Assembly: GCA_022813625.1 (NCBI GenBank) | Contig: JAKLMB010000011.1 | Location: 248,001 to 312,000, forward strand | Source of the DNA: Aaosphaeria pasadenensis | Taxonomy: Eukaryota; Ascomycota; Dothideomycetes; Pleosporales | Direction of reading: 5' to 3' | DNA length: 64,000 nucleotides | Shown here: positions 23,201-33,574 of the stretch, in pieces | Layout of the letters: every line of letters starts with the position of its first letter | How positions within the stretch are numbered: position 1 is the stretch's first letter | Notes under the pieces: generated by a model | What the model saw: the letters and a program-made list of their open reading frames with translations, nothing else | Databases searched by the model: none | What the model was told of the DNA's origin: nothing | Program-made: the position numbers and the translations under genes

Positions 23201-23689
23201 GTTGCTGCCTTTGTCCTTGTCAGCCACCATCCAGCAATGAGGCGGAGCATCTGTGTATAGCAAGACAATGGTGGTGGCATCCTCGCGCATCAGAGTGCAG
23301 GCATAGGCAAGCCCTGTCTTGGTTGCTTCTGGATAGTCGCCGCCGCCAATGGGTTCGAGATTCGCCGCCATTCTCATAAGGCTCTCTGCAGTCACACTGG
23401 GCACCTTTTTGGACTTCGATGCAGCGCTGGTTTCGGCCCCTTCGCGGCCGGAACCTTCTCCATGTTGAAGCCAACCACTCCACTCGAGCATGCCATCATT
23501 TGCGCGCGAGAATTCGCTGTAATCTCGATATGCAAGCAAGCCGACGCGTTCGAAACTGTCGGTTAGGTTAGATATTGATATGACTTTCGGCAATGATATC
23601 TTTAGGGACTCGAGGTAATTAAACATCGAATAGGTAGCATCGACAAGAATCAAGAGGTCGTAGACCTCGTTTGAGTTTCCGGTTGCCAT
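20234..23689 (-). CDS. Large vWA / zinc-ribbon / RBR-type E3 ubiquitin-ligase-like protein
   Basis: Single uninterrupted frame of 1151 aa. Residues ~8-250 form a von Willebrand A domain with MIDAS-like DATYS at 17-21. Residues ~693-823 hold three CxxC zinc-ribbon pairs (CRGC..CGLC, a C..C..CHFC set, CEQC..CTAC). RING1-like Cys/His residues span ~924-977 (CALC...CEGC...CPFC). An IBR-like set (WCSDCG...CEGC) at ~1013-1044 is followed by a charged helix or coiled coil to ~1090. The Rcat domain starts CPGC at ~1098, and GCNHITC places the expected thioester cysteine at about 1111. CWGCGKGF and EHMESEHGG close the protein. In known RBR ligases this cysteine carries ubiquitin. No signal or membrane segment. 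The vWA plus RBR layout is unusual. Ligase activity is inferred. Confidence 0.85.
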   Translation of the reverse strand: MATGNSNEVYDLLILVDATYSMFNYLESLKISLPKVISISNLTDSFERVGLLAYRDYSEFSRANDGMLEWSGWLQHGEGSGREGAETSAASKSKKVPSVTAESLMRMAANLEPIGGGDYPEATKTGLAYACTLMREDATTIVLLYTDAPPHCWMVADKDKGSNYHAEQAALSKKDTYDGFGQYFIDWVSAAKQLHQGPRKAHVFSFLDRNLGTSALNAGYYNYLSTITRGACLYLTDARPHNIAKVTVDVLLAWMGTGKDGSENVQLPAKLMRYKNGATIKQIKNERDDVANQYFWASTPNPDSKHGHLPAAVGSQHARNKLEKEMEDNVAETALDSNTLRQYLPKRKTPVQDFALRYRTDEIYRRLVATQLMDVIERDVASMSLNPVFGTLWRAICNDRENPERESLITAFGLQIETIKDAEEKARMKLWLEESYDYAAEILEILDSVPEDERYPCVFLDPTIAFTAGKKAQENETAGNSDEVDVRTITEFRRDELLEIGRSCDGRILRRLGKILTQLSFAHSAADLPAHIAVTTNKEVPRIPLSLGSKDNGWKLWRILLHTVLPGTMLAARPAMLLAALSIRIGLTPLFSNASAALLSWKSRWNNLEVPETWNSSCLGLLLDADAEYRKQLQEADNHAEAAPGLLNDSDRELFTQLVHYQHARANLLTTLHVDIGWTPDKTTMPVGPTVQCRGCEYPRSVTIMVEKSGGKCGLCITNDFQDANHKSRALNAHVSKHDDATATATWVECSVHACRAQYVCYNPEDLNVRPKCHFCRTQKRVASDTQGKPTAPTLECEQCLSRIIWPHEFRKDTQHPFKCTACVNNRKTVESTETNAERICKENGQGWLLENTDKTVAEPFQRSLFHTISKAGTDKFMANVRILPELNPDPALTMHGKLIRNQEAMKATLMSWIKQRTFERTPCALCFSDFPNARLLPACRRRGCNQRICEGCLNSWYGSNQSGSIINTAALFCPFCRRLPAARTLAVYGMGIHAVGDLRNAVQERGEWIHAWCSDCGNARRYMERECARGTPDAVQNWRCEGCIAEAQERARIAEQEARDALALVERIDAEGRRNAEQALEEAKRLQEEYRIPVKKCPGCKTRTLKVSGCNHITCTIGGCGTHWCWGCGKGFNRDEIYEHMESEHGGLYG

Positions 23690-24493
23690 GGCGAGGGGAT
23701 GTGTAGTGAGGATCTCGCTACCTTACTTCGACGATGACTCTCGTGAAGATTATATACGAGCTGAAATCATGTTGGGCGCCCTGCAGCTCAGCCGCCCTTT
23801 CGCTTGAATCTATGTCGCCCTTTCGCTCATACAGTCATTGCAATTCTTGGCAAGGCAACAGTGTCGCATTGCGAAGGATTCTCTGACTCTTTTATGAATC
23901 ATTTATTATTGTCTCTTTTGGGAGCTGTAGACCGAGGGGCCGCCTTTTGAGATGAAATACACAGCCAGATGATTGTGAATCTCCCGCACGGATGCACTAG
24001 CTAAAACCCCATCGTCCGCCAACGTACCTTGTAGGGTTATTTTACGATAAGGTGGGAATGTACAAAGCCTACGTGAAAGGTTCATCAATCGTGAGTCACG
24101 AGGATCTTGAGCTACCTTTCTGGTATGGCGATTATCCGCCGAAGTATATACTTTGTAAAATAATTGCACCCAGCTTGAACAATAGTAGTTGTTCGTAGTA
24201 GTCCTTATGTCCTGCCATCACATTGTTTAACTGATTTGATGTAACAATGTCTTTGAACAATGATGCTGATTCATCAACACAGTCAATGACCTTTGGGTAA
24301 CTCTTGACGATCTCTATGTACCTAGGTATGAATATTAAATATATACAAAAGGCCTACTTTTTCGTCAGCTTTTGTAGCCATCCTTCATGTACACAGGAAC
24401 ATAACACAACCGACAAGTTTACAGCTCCGTAGTACCGCTCAGCTACTCTACAAAACGCAACACGAAAAAGAAAAGCCTTTCGACTTACCAGTA
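23690..24493. other. Intergenic, divergent spacer
   Basis: 804 bp between the start codons of the RBR-like and APH-like genes. It is AT-rich on the right side. A motif-free minus-strand frame at 23906-24169 is not called. Confidence 0.5.
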
Positions 24494-25717
24494 ATGTCCG
24501 CAGAGTCAGCGTATCTGGCAGCACAAAAGCTTTGCCATGAGGTTTACGGCACAGATGACAAACAAGAATGTTCAGACCGCCTCACCCACGCACCTGACGC
24601 AGACAAGTGGTCCTTACAAGTCACAGACAAGACGTGTGACACATCTATTTTTCCATATCAAGCCCAGGGTCCATTAGAAACGCCCATTCCGACCGTAGAA
24701 CAGATTGAACAGGCACGACAGGGCATACCAAGATGGAGAATGAAATGGCGTATTGGGCCATACATGGTCAAAGCATGCATCACTGCGGCAGTGTTTCAGG
24801 TGAGTTACATTCTATGCAACGATTGATCTGCAAATTTAACATATATTTAGGAAGCTGAAAATCTTCTATATCTCGAGAAGAACTCGACAGTCAGATCCCC
24901 TAGATTGTATGCAGCCTTCCAGAGCGAAGGACCATGGCAGTGGCCTTGGTCATCGGAAGCTAAGCAACGAACCATTTACTACATGATCATGGAGTACATT
25001 GAAGGACAGAGCCTAGAAGAGCTGGAAGACGAGTTTCTCACAAGGCCGATCGATAGATCTATGATTAGTGAGAAGATTGGCAATCTTCTCGGCGAGCAAT
25101 TGCGTAGACTACGCAGTGTTGCTCCTGAAGACCCTAACCATTTTGGACGTATTAATGGCAGAGCATACACGTGTATGTTGTCAAGGTATGGAGGCACAGA
25201 GCCAGATTTGACGCACAACGGCCCGTTTAATTATGAAGAGCTGGTAAAACATTTCATCATGGCCGGAAGGGTTCGGTGCGCTGTGGATCATTATTGTTGG
25301 GGTAGTTATGACCCAGAGCACGATATATTGCAGCAGCGAGCGACGTCTGTACTTATCGACATGGCGGATGCTAAGGATCGTGTCCCTGTGCTCTCCCGTA
25401 CGTCGCCAGGTCATTTTCTTGTAAAGCTTATTCGGGATGAGACAGGGCGTCCTATCGATGTAGAGGAAGTGGTTTTGACTAATTGGGCTTGCATGGCATG
25501 GGTGCCTTCCTGGTACGAACATAGCCAAGGGTGTTTCTATAGCATGGACCATGCATATATGTTTAGAGATCGCTACCTCATACCAAGTTGGGGCAATCCG
25601 CAGTTGTTCACCAGCGTCTATAGACATGCCAGGATATCTATGGGCGAAGTGAATCTGAAAATGTCAGATTTCTACTCTCGCGCTGCTTTATATGGTGCGT
25701 TACCCAGGTATATATAG
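24494..25717 (+). CDS. APH/choline-kinase-fold protein, probable pseudokinase
   Basis: Fungal aminoglycoside-phosphotransferase-fold protein of 390 aa. Exons 24494-24799 and 24851-25717; the 51-bp intron is phase 0 (GTGAGT, TTTAG). Recognisable elements are an N-lobe lysine context (YMVKACITAAVFQEAENLLYL), the hinge YMIMEYIEGQSLEEL and the helical C-lobe. The catalytic loop, normally HGDxxxxN, reads TSPGHFLVKLI, so the catalytic Asp and Asn are missing. The metal-binding DWE reads NWACMAWVPSWYE, with Asn for Asp. Phosphotransfer is therefore unlikely, though a binding role is possible. No operon-like context. The fold call rests on the hinge and the NWxxxxW..SWYE pattern; moderate certainty. 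Confidence 0.7.
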
Positions 25718-26086
25718 TTATCCGCTTTCATCACATCTTCCGACTTCGCTCTCCATTCTCTCATGAGAATGGTCTTCCACCAGATTCCCATGTCTGGAGC
25801 GCCAATCACTCCTATTACGTTAGATTAGACAATACCATGACAATATAACGCATGAACGCACATGACCAGACTTACAATCGATTAGTTGGGACACTTCTTC
25901 ACAAGTCAAATGAAATGAAAATGGGGGTTGTCTTTGGATGAAATAACGTGTCATAAACAGTGTTGAGAGGTGAGGCATTAAGATTTAATGCCCTGGTATC
26001 ATATATACAACCTTTTTTTAATCACAGTCGCACTAACTTCTGCGACTCGATAGAATTAGATACTTTTGCTCGGAACCCAGGAGTGT
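25718..26086. other. Intergenic, convergent 3' flanks
   Basis: 369 bp between two converging genes. No further feature is seen. Confidence 0.5.
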
Positions 26087-27248
26087 CTAGTTTACTTTTT
26101 TGTCCTTCAAGAACTCCCTGACATTGGAAAGGCCGGTAACGCCGAGCTGCATCCGATATTAGCACAGTGAACATAGATCTTAACGACATTGCGGGCTTAC
26201 ATCTTGTGGTGTGATCAAGTTCAATTCCTTGACAGCCTCTTCGCCTCCAAAATAGCCAGGGTCGTTGATGTATGCCATCATCTCGCCGAGCTCACGACCA
26301 TGGCCTCCAGGCATTGCCTTGTCCACGTCCTCAACCGTGTTCGGCACAAACTTGACGGGTTCGCCGATGCTCTTGCTCCAGATTTGTGCGATCTCGTTGA
26401 AGCTGATCTGGCTGCTGAAACCCATGAGGTTCTTCCCGGGCGAGGATGTGATGAGTGCCTTTACTAATGGTCCAGTGTCCTGGCGAGGATGATACATGGG
26501 GATTTGCTTGTCGCCATCGATGGGCTGTCTCATGACGTACTCTCCGTCAGGCCCCTAATCAAATCAGCTCGATGTCCAAATATTGACCGAAGAGCTACGT
26601 GGATGCTCACCTTTCGCGGACCCATGCCACCCTCGAGGTTTGTCATGAAAAATGCGGGCTGGAAGAAGGAAGTCTTCTTGTACAGCTCAGGATATGTTGC
26701 TTGGAGATATTCCACGATCCTCCACTTTCCCTCGAAATGGTAGTTCCAGGTGATTTTTCCGTGGCTCCATTTCTTGGAGTCGCCAAGTACCGAAAGAACC
26801 AAAAGATCCAGGGTGTCTGCTGTGGCCTGCGCAGCATTCACGATGTTCTTTCCCTGTTCGATCTCGCCATCAAATGCGACCTCGTTGAGCACTCGGCCCG
26901 TCTCTTGCGCCTTCTTGATGTTGGCGGGAACTTTCATTTGTTGCCAGAAATCTGTGACGCCGAAGATGGCATTTGATCCCTTGAATGCTGTCTTCAATGC
27001 CTCGGCATCGTCGAGGTCAGCACCAACCATCTCTACTCCTCGGTCACTCCACACTTTGCTAGAAGGCTTGCTGGGATCACGGCTGATGCCGCGGATTTTC
27101 CATCCTGGCTCGTTGATGAAAGCCTCAGCGACTGATGCGCCCTGATTGCAACATTAGTACACTTGCATGTTCTAAACTATCTAACCAGAATCCATAGCCT
27201 TACCTGGTTACCGGTAATACCGATGATTGTGACAAGTTTGCTGGCCAT
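26087..27248 (-). CDS. NmrA-like NAD(P)-binding protein
   Basis: Atypical short-chain dehydrogenase of the NmrA/HSCARG family, whose members bind NAD(P) and often act as redox sensors or regulators rather than enzymes. Four exons (27248-27204, 27141-26611, 26554-26201, 26146-26087), all phase 0, give 329 aa, the usual length. The dinucleotide motif ITGNQGASV is completed across intron 1. DLDDAEALKTAFKGSNAIFGVTDFW and the later WNYHFEGKWRIVEYL are typical of the family. The last exon is only 60 bp and encodes LGVTGLSNVREFLKDKKVN. The SDR catalytic Tyr-Lys pair is not evident, consistent with a non-enzymatic role. Cytosolic. Neighbours do not suggest a pathway. Confidence 0.88.
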
Positions 27249-28969
27249 GGTGAAGAGTGCAGGAGGTGTCGTAGCAAAGAATCGAGTTTGAGATCGGAAG
27301 CGGGCGAAAGTTCGTGATGGAATGGTTCTGGTATGAAGAGTGAAGGCCATTTGAGTTCTGACACTGACATAATATACCCTCGAGGCTGCTTCTTAAGCCG
27401 CTTTCATTCGGCTCTCGCCAAATGCTCGACAAGGCTGGTCGCGCCTAGCTATGATTCAACGCTTAGTGAATCCCCGCTCCACTTAGTAAGCATTATACAT
27501 CGACAAATGAATCTCCCCAAATAGATGGCCTATGGGACATTCACATGCATGCTAATGGATTTCCAATCGTCAAGGCTGCTAGAGTATTACTTCTTCACCC
27601 GCATAAAGCTAGCTCACGTCTATTCCAGACTGCTCGTCCATGACCTTGCATCAACCCCGCATATCTTACTTTTCTCCAAGGAGGCGGCTATCCTCTGATA
27701 GGAATGTTTCCAGTAATTTCTGCTGAACCTGAAGATCATGGACACAAGTACTAGCACGTTCCTGAGCTAGGCAGTCATTGAATAAATTGTGAAGAAGAAT
27801 TGGCATCTTAGTAAGACCCTTTTTTGAGGCATATATCCACGATTGCGGGGCTGTAGGTAGACGCTCGCTGAAGAAGGCCACGACAGTTGAGTAGGAATGA
27901 CGAAGTGGCTTGGAAAGTTGTAACTCTAGTGTCATGCGCAAAGCTTAGCAATCAAAGGGTCAAACACTGAACTCACAATTGAAAGTCAGCGCAGCAGCTG
28001 AAGCATCTCTTTCGTAACAATAAAACATTGACGTCATAAACTTGATAGCGAGGAATTGGACGTACGAGGTCTGTAAATACACACTTGGATTCCAGAAATC
28101 CAGTTGTGATCGAACAATGAAGGGTTCCACATTGCCCACGCCCAGAGCGGTTTGCCCCGCAAGTATATCCTTCAGCTAATCAGCCCTGCAATGCCTGCAA
28201 TGCCTGCGCAGCACAATTGTAGACTTCATTGGAGAATCTACCTGCATTACATTAGATAAATCATACTAACATGCTGGTAGACATTATTTACAAAAAACTG
28301 GTCATTGATTCAACCCTTGGAGAAAATCCGCGGTCTAGCCAATGCGATCAAATCCGATTCCGCATCGCACGCAAGATTCAGATCAATCAACTTTGAGACA
28401 ATTGACTCCTTATGGCGATGAGTACAGATGCACTGAACGGCTACGCACTGGACTGATATCGATACTACCATCGAAACATATTTGCAATATCACACAAGCT
28501 AATGACAACGCACGTATCCTTCAATTGCGCACTCCGGCAATTACTATATCGCCTTTGAAACCCGATTGCTTTCCTCTTGTCCTCAATTACAATAAAAGAC
28601 CCCAAGAAGAGCCGACTACCGCCGTTGACAATATGACCCACGTCCAGAAATTCGAAGCCAAGCTCGGCAGATGTCGCAGCGGATGACAGTCCAATCGAAC
28701 CCTCTTCGTTGTTGTTTATGGGGTAGATGCTGTAGGGTATATGGCTCGACATAGGCGACAAATGTGATATATATTCGTTATGGGTAAAATGGTTGCTGGG
28801 AACAGAATGCCTGCCAGAAGGACCCCCCATCAATCAATTCTTCGGAATTATCTATCCCACTATATCGGCTATGGCCCCACCACGATGCGCGCATCAATTG
28901 TAGAGATATAGGAATCATATGCCCTCGATCAGAAGAAGCCGGCTTCACAGTCGTCAAAACGGTACAATC
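27249..28969. other. Intergenic, no supported gene
   Basis: 1.7 kb between divergent genes. Frames at 27666-27941 (minus) and 28342-28686 (plus) have no motif or splice support. The left end is the NmrA-like promoter and the right end the DUF8021 promoter. Confidence 0.5.
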
Positions 28970-29782
28970 ATGAATCGCGCCACGCTCTTTTCGGTCGCAA
29001 GCATCATTGCGCACGCATTCGCAGCCTGTGATCGAGCGGCGCTGGAACAATTGACGTCCACCTATGTTCGAGCGCAGACTTCCGGAAAGCCCGATCTGCT
29101 CCCGTTAGCTACCAACGCGAGTTATATCGAGAACGATGCTCCCGTCACCATCACGAAGGGCGTGTTGAGCCAAGCCATCGTTGTCGATTTCAGTCGCAGC
29201 ATCCACGACACTGTGCAGTGCGCCACGTACACGGAGATCACGGCAGCGACCGACAAGCATCCATATGTCATCAGCACGAAACTCGTCCTGGCCAATGACA
29301 AAGTCACTAATGTTCTATCGGTAATTTCTGATGCTGGAGATTGGTTGTTCAATGCTACCGTTTGGCTCGATTGGACAAAGAAGGAGAAATGGGACGCGAT
29401 TCCGGAGAGCAAGCACGACAAGCGCGAGGTTATACAGGCTGCTGGGGATGCTTACCTCGACAGCTGGGCGGACGGCAAGGTCCCCGTGCCATATGGAACG
29501 CCATGCCAGCGCCTCGAGGGCGGCATATACACTGGCAGCAGGAACCAAACGTCCAACTCGTGCGTTATGCCGGAGTTCCCTAAGCCCTTTAAGGGCGCTT
29601 TAAACCGTCGCTATGTCATCGATCAACAGTATGGAGCCGTTGCGATTTTCAACGACTTCCCGTTCATTGACGTGGATAAGCCTGATGGTACTGCAAGCAC
29701 GAATTTCGTACGTGTTGAGGGAGGGAAAATTCGCTACATTCATGAGAACACTGTGTGCACGAGAAAGAACTGTGGAAGATGA
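28970..29782 (+). CDS. Secreted DUF8021-type protein
   Basis: Predicted secreted fungal protein, 270 aa, single exon. I chose the ATG at 28970 over an in-frame ATG at 28919 because it places a clean signal peptide (residues 1-19, MNRATLFSVASIIAHAFAA) at the N-terminus. The mature part starts with CDRAALEQL. Family-like stretches are NASYIENDAPVTITKGVLSQ, SIHDTVQCATYTEI, GDWLFNATVWLDW, PYGTPCQRLEGGIYTG and NRRYVIDQQYGAVAIF. It ends RYIHENTVCTRKNCGR. Several Cys and N-glycosylation sequons are present. No catalytic function is established for this family that I know of. Its 3' end is 156 bp from a convergent glycosyltransferase. Confidence 0.82.
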   Translation: MNRATLFSVASIIAHAFAACDRAALEQLTSTYVRAQTSGKPDLLPLATNASYIENDAPVTITKGVLSQAIVVDFSRSIHDTVQCATYTEITAATDKHPYVISTKLVLANDKVTNVLSVISDAGDWLFNATVWLDWTKKEKWDAIPESKHDKREVIQAAGDAYLDSWADGKVPVPYGTPCQRLEGGIYTGSRNQTSNSCVMPEFPKPFKGALNRRYVIDQQYGAVAIFNDFPFIDVDKPDGTASTNFVRVEGGKIRYIHENTVCTRKNCGR

Positions 29783-29938
29783 TCAAATAATCTATGGGAA
29801 TCTTCGCGGCGTCTATGCAGCACAAGTCGTCAAATAGTACAATTTGGTTTACATATTACTGACAGTCTTAACTGTCGTTTCCATGGTTTCATTATCAAAT
29901 CATCTATGTCTAGTCGTATGTCTAAAAAGATTTTATGT

Positions 29939-31207
29939 CTACTTCTGCTCGAAGTCCGCCAGTCTTGCTTTCATGCTTGGCTCGTAAGAGCTCACAATCA
30001 TCCTCTTCATCGGATGCTCCTGCTGACAGTTCAATTCCGCCCAGCGCAACCATCCCGCATAAGTACCCTCCTTGCAATCGCTACCGTCGTTTTTCCTCCA
30101 CAGGATGCCCAGAGTATCACCGCCAAAGAGCTTTGCGGCGAAGCCATGGCCTAACTTCAGCGCCCAGCTATCAGCAACCATCTCTTCGACGATCTTCCGT
30201 GCCAGTGCTTGGTCTGCAGACTCAGTTGCTCCATCTTCTGGCAGCGATTGATTCAACAAGTCCCAACACCTTTTTCCGTTCCAGCTGGTCGCTTGCTCAT
30301 GAACGTACACAGCATCGATCATGGAAAGCAACCAACATTTCTCTCGTACATATTTAGGTCCATCCCAACCCTCGTCTTCATCGAGCCAGCGTTGAGCGGA
30401 GCCCATGCATTGGATTTGGATAGCATAGTCGGTCATGACTTTGTCGTCGATGACCATCTTTCCCTCCTCGCCATCGTCAATCATGACCTCTTGGGGCACT
30501 CGCATCAGCGGAACATGCGAGACCAATGGATTCTCGTGGGCGTTGGTCGTTGTATTCTTGCCCTCCCATAATTTCAATAGGATGCGATGTGCACGTTCTA
30601 TGAGGGGGTTGTTCGCGCCCGCCATGAGCGCGAAATTAACGATTTGCAGATCAGGTGCCTCTCCCATGGTGAAACCAAAGAAGTCGAAGGGTGATTCGGG
30701 ATTGGATATTTGCTCGGTCCAGATTGAATTGATGTCGCCAAATAGGAGGACCCCGACGTCGAGATAGACGCCACCATAGCGGAGGAGCAAGGGGAATCGG
30801 ACGAGATCAGAAGTGTGTTGTGCGGCGTATTTTCCAACAATTGAGTCGTTGATGAAGGCCTCAGGGACTATTGATCGCGATGTTGTGTCGATAAAGTTTG
30901 AGACATTAAGAGCTGAACCTGGAACAGTGTCCAACACATAGATGGTCCAGCCCAGTGGAGAGAATCGACGATGCCAATTGATCACATTGCGGAGAAGATA
31001 GGGTGGTAGGCTGCTAATTCCCGTGTTCCAGAATGCAAAGATCGATTTTCCTCCTGTTTTTGGTAGTCCAGGGGCAGTCAATGATTCCGGAAGGCTATCG
31101 AGGGAGATGGATGGTCCGATCTTATAAGGTAGACGAGTCGTCTTGGGGATTTCGGGATACGTCATATTTGCAGTATTTCCAGGGGTATGCAATGCAGGAA
31201 TTAACAT
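29939..31207 (-). CDS. Caps_synth/GT32-like glycosyltransferase
   Basis: Predicted sugar transferase of the capsular-polysaccharide-synthesis-protein family (PF05704), related to GT32. Single exon, 422 aa. GKSIFAFWNTGISSLPPYLLRNVINWHRRF is the N-terminal family block (residues ~53-83). HTSDLVRFPLLLRYGGVYLDVGVLLFGDI (~133-161) contains the acidic D-x-G core in the place of the metal-binding DXD. There is no strong signal anchor at the chosen start, so its location is uncertain; an upstream exon could exist. In fungi these genes are often single and of unknown acceptor. Confidence 0.82.
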   Translation of the reverse strand: MLIPALHTPGNTANMTYPEIPKTTRLPYKIGPSISLDSLPESLTAPGLPKTGGKSIFAFWNTGISSLPPYLLRNVINWHRRFSPLGWTIYVLDTVPGSALNVSNFIDTTSRSIVPEAFINDSIVGKYAAQHTSDLVRFPLLLRYGGVYLDVGVLLFGDINSIWTEQISNPESPFDFFGFTMGEAPDLQIVNFALMAGANNPLIERAHRILLKLWEGKNTTTNAHENPLVSHVPLMRVPQEVMIDDGEEGKMVIDDKVMTDYAIQIQCMGSAQRWLDEDEGWDGPKYVREKCWLLSMIDAVYVHEQATSWNGKRCWDLLNQSLPEDGATESADQALARKIVEEMVADSWALKLGHGFAAKLFGGDTLGILWRKNDGSDCKEGTYAGWLRWAELNCQQEHPMKRMIVSSYEPSMKARLADFEQK

Positions 31208-32086
31208 GAAAGAGACGTGATTTTCTCTTCTCCAATGGATAATGAATTATGAAGAGGCTTTCGAGTAACTACGATGCGAGTTGTTATTGTATACTCTTTC
31301 ATTTACCGCTAGTCATTTCGACTCATAATTAGTCGCTCCCAATCGGGACTGGCGTCGGTCGGTCCTACACATCTCTCCTACCATTACCTACAATAAGGTC
31401 TTTCCTCGTATAACTACCTACCACTTATTTTTATCATCACAACGCCCGCATACTACGCACTTTCATGCATTCCTATGATTGATCGACAGTCGAATATAAT
31501 CACAAAACGTCAACCGCTGTGGCGCAACGATTGGAACTGAAGCTTAATTGAGCCCGAATGATAAGTTACCCTCTCCCCACATCCATCGTAGACTGGATGG
31601 CTGTGCATCGGCCGCAGACGTACGTTTTGCATACACTTCGTAAATATGCCATTCAAAATATTTGTGAGAACTTTCAGGCTTGCATAACCTAGTCATGCTG
31701 GAGAAAAACACTGTTCTCTTCACTTGCAACAGCGAGCGCAGCTCTCTAATGTTGGAAGCCTTACCTCGTACCTGGAGCGATTGCGGGGTTGTAACGCAGG
31801 ATGTGCCTCAATCGGCAGGTCACACCATCTCCGTGCTGCATATTCTTTCCAATTCAAGGCTTTTACGAGTAGAACGAGTACTCAGCTCATGCAATGGCCT
31901 CTTCAGCCCCTTCCCACATTGGACGGATAAATCAAACGTTCCAAAATGGAGACGTTGGCATGGAGTTGCAGCTCCAATGACGTATAGTGACAGCCATCAT
32001 GCAACCTCAACAGCATGCGAGTACTTGTATATGAGATCCTGAAAATTCTGTTATCTACACAGTCCATTGTATTTGAATTATTGGTA
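31208..32086. other. Intergenic, divergent spacer
   Basis: 879 bp between the divergent starts of the glycosyltransferase and the dipeptidase. Short frames in 31544-32042 carry no motifs. Confidence 0.5.
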
Positions 32087-33574
32087 ATGATGCTCGAGTT
32101 CACCTCTACGACCGTTTGGACCGTCGCTCTAGGACTTTTCTTCGTCCAGAGCGCGTCTGCGATCCGATCCACGCAAGCACATGCTCGAGAGATATTGCGA
32201 ACGACGCCACTTATAGGTATATGAAACTTCAGTCTATTTCAGTTGTTGTAGATTGTTAACTGATGCTCTTCTAGACGGTCATAGTATGGGTTTCTCCTAG
32301 TGTCTTTTTTCTTATCTACAACCAGGTCATTAATCTCTACTCACAGATGACTTGGCATACTTCCTCCGATGGGCGCACAGCAACCATATATACCTTGACA
32401 ATTTCACTATCCCGTGGGAAAGTGGCCATCTTGGCGGTGAAGTAGACCTATACCGTCTGCGTGAAGGACAAGTCGGTGGCACTTTCTGGTCGATCTATGT
32501 GGATTGTCCAAAGGGAGCATACAGCAAAGAATACTTTGCAGACGGCAAGTCTTCCATGGCAGGCTGGAACCAATACTAATAGTGACGTTAGCTCTGGATG
32601 AAACTGACAATGCAATCGATGTCATTCTAAGGATCCAAGAGGCGTACCCCCATGCTTTCGGTCGTGCCAGAACGAGCGCCGAAGCGCTCGAAATCTTTTC
32701 CTCAGGCCGCATCATCTCACCTCTGGGCCTCGAAGGCCTTCACATGTTAGGTGAATCCTTTGCTAAGTTGCGTGACTACTATGAGCGTGGCATCAGATAC
32801 GCAACATTGACTCACAACTGCCACAACATTTACGCCGATTCCGCCATGACGGACACCCCCAACGGAACGATCCAAGCTACGCCGAGATGGGGAGGAGTCA
32901 GCGCACTGGGCCAGAAACTTGTGAGAGAGATGAACCGACTGGGTATACTTGTTGACTTGAGCCATACCTCCGCCGACACGATGCGCAGTGTCCTCGGTGC
33001 CCATTCCAATCACAATCGAACCGTGAGCAATGGCACTACTCCACAATGGGAAGGCAGTTTAGCTCCACCCATCTTCAGCCATAGCAGCGCTTTCGGTCTA
33101 TGCCCACATCCTCGGAACGTTCCAGACGACGTTCTACATCTTGTCAAGGCTCGTGGCGGCGTTGTTATGGTCACGTTCTGGGCTGGCTTCATTAGCTGCC
33201 AATGGGCAAACGGAGCACCAGCTCCGGGAGAACTACCAGTCACTTATCCTGCGAACGTTACAGTTCCTCAAGTGGTTCGCCATATGCGCTATATTGGGGA
33301 GAAGATAGGATACGATCACGTGGGAATCGGAAGCGATTTCGATGGGACGCCATCAGCCATCATGGGACTAGATGATGTCTCGAAATATCCTAATCTCGTG
33401 GAGGAAATGTTGGTGCAGGGGATCAGTGAGGGTGATGTTCGAAAGATCATAGGTGGTAACGTTCTCCGCGTGTGGGCGGAGGTCGATCGGATTGCTGCCG
33501 ACTTGAAAGCGAACAGGACCCTCCCTGCCGAGGATGATCTTGCTTGGCTTCCGAATCCGTGGGAGGGATTTTAA
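32087..33574 (+). CDS. Secreted membrane dipeptidase (renal-dipeptidase family, M19)
   Basis: Zinc dipeptidase of MEROPS family M19, 439 aa. Residues ~1-26 form a signal peptide. Four exons: 32087-32216, a 9-nt micro-exon 32275-32283, 32347-32544 and 32592-33574. The micro-exon is needed to rebuild the zinc-binding start LIDGHNDLAYFLRW (His46, Asp48). The third intron (32545-32591) begins GCAAGT and has a TACTAAT branch box, so it is GC-AG; splicing restores YFADALDETDNAID. Later family motifs: THNCHNIYADS, GILVDLSHTSADTM (zinc His), PIFSHSSAFGLCPHPRNVPDD (zinc His) and IGSDFDG. Substrates are probably dipeptides outside the cell or at the membrane. No C-terminal anchor is obvious. Confidence 0.92.

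Noticed and set aside
27666..27941. 91-residue minus-strand frame
   Set aside because: No recognisable motif, no splice partner, isolated in a long spacer.
31490..31560. Possible tRNA-like stretch
   Set aside because: No acceptor stem pairing or TTCGANNC T-arm in the right place; no tRNA was identified anywhere in the window.
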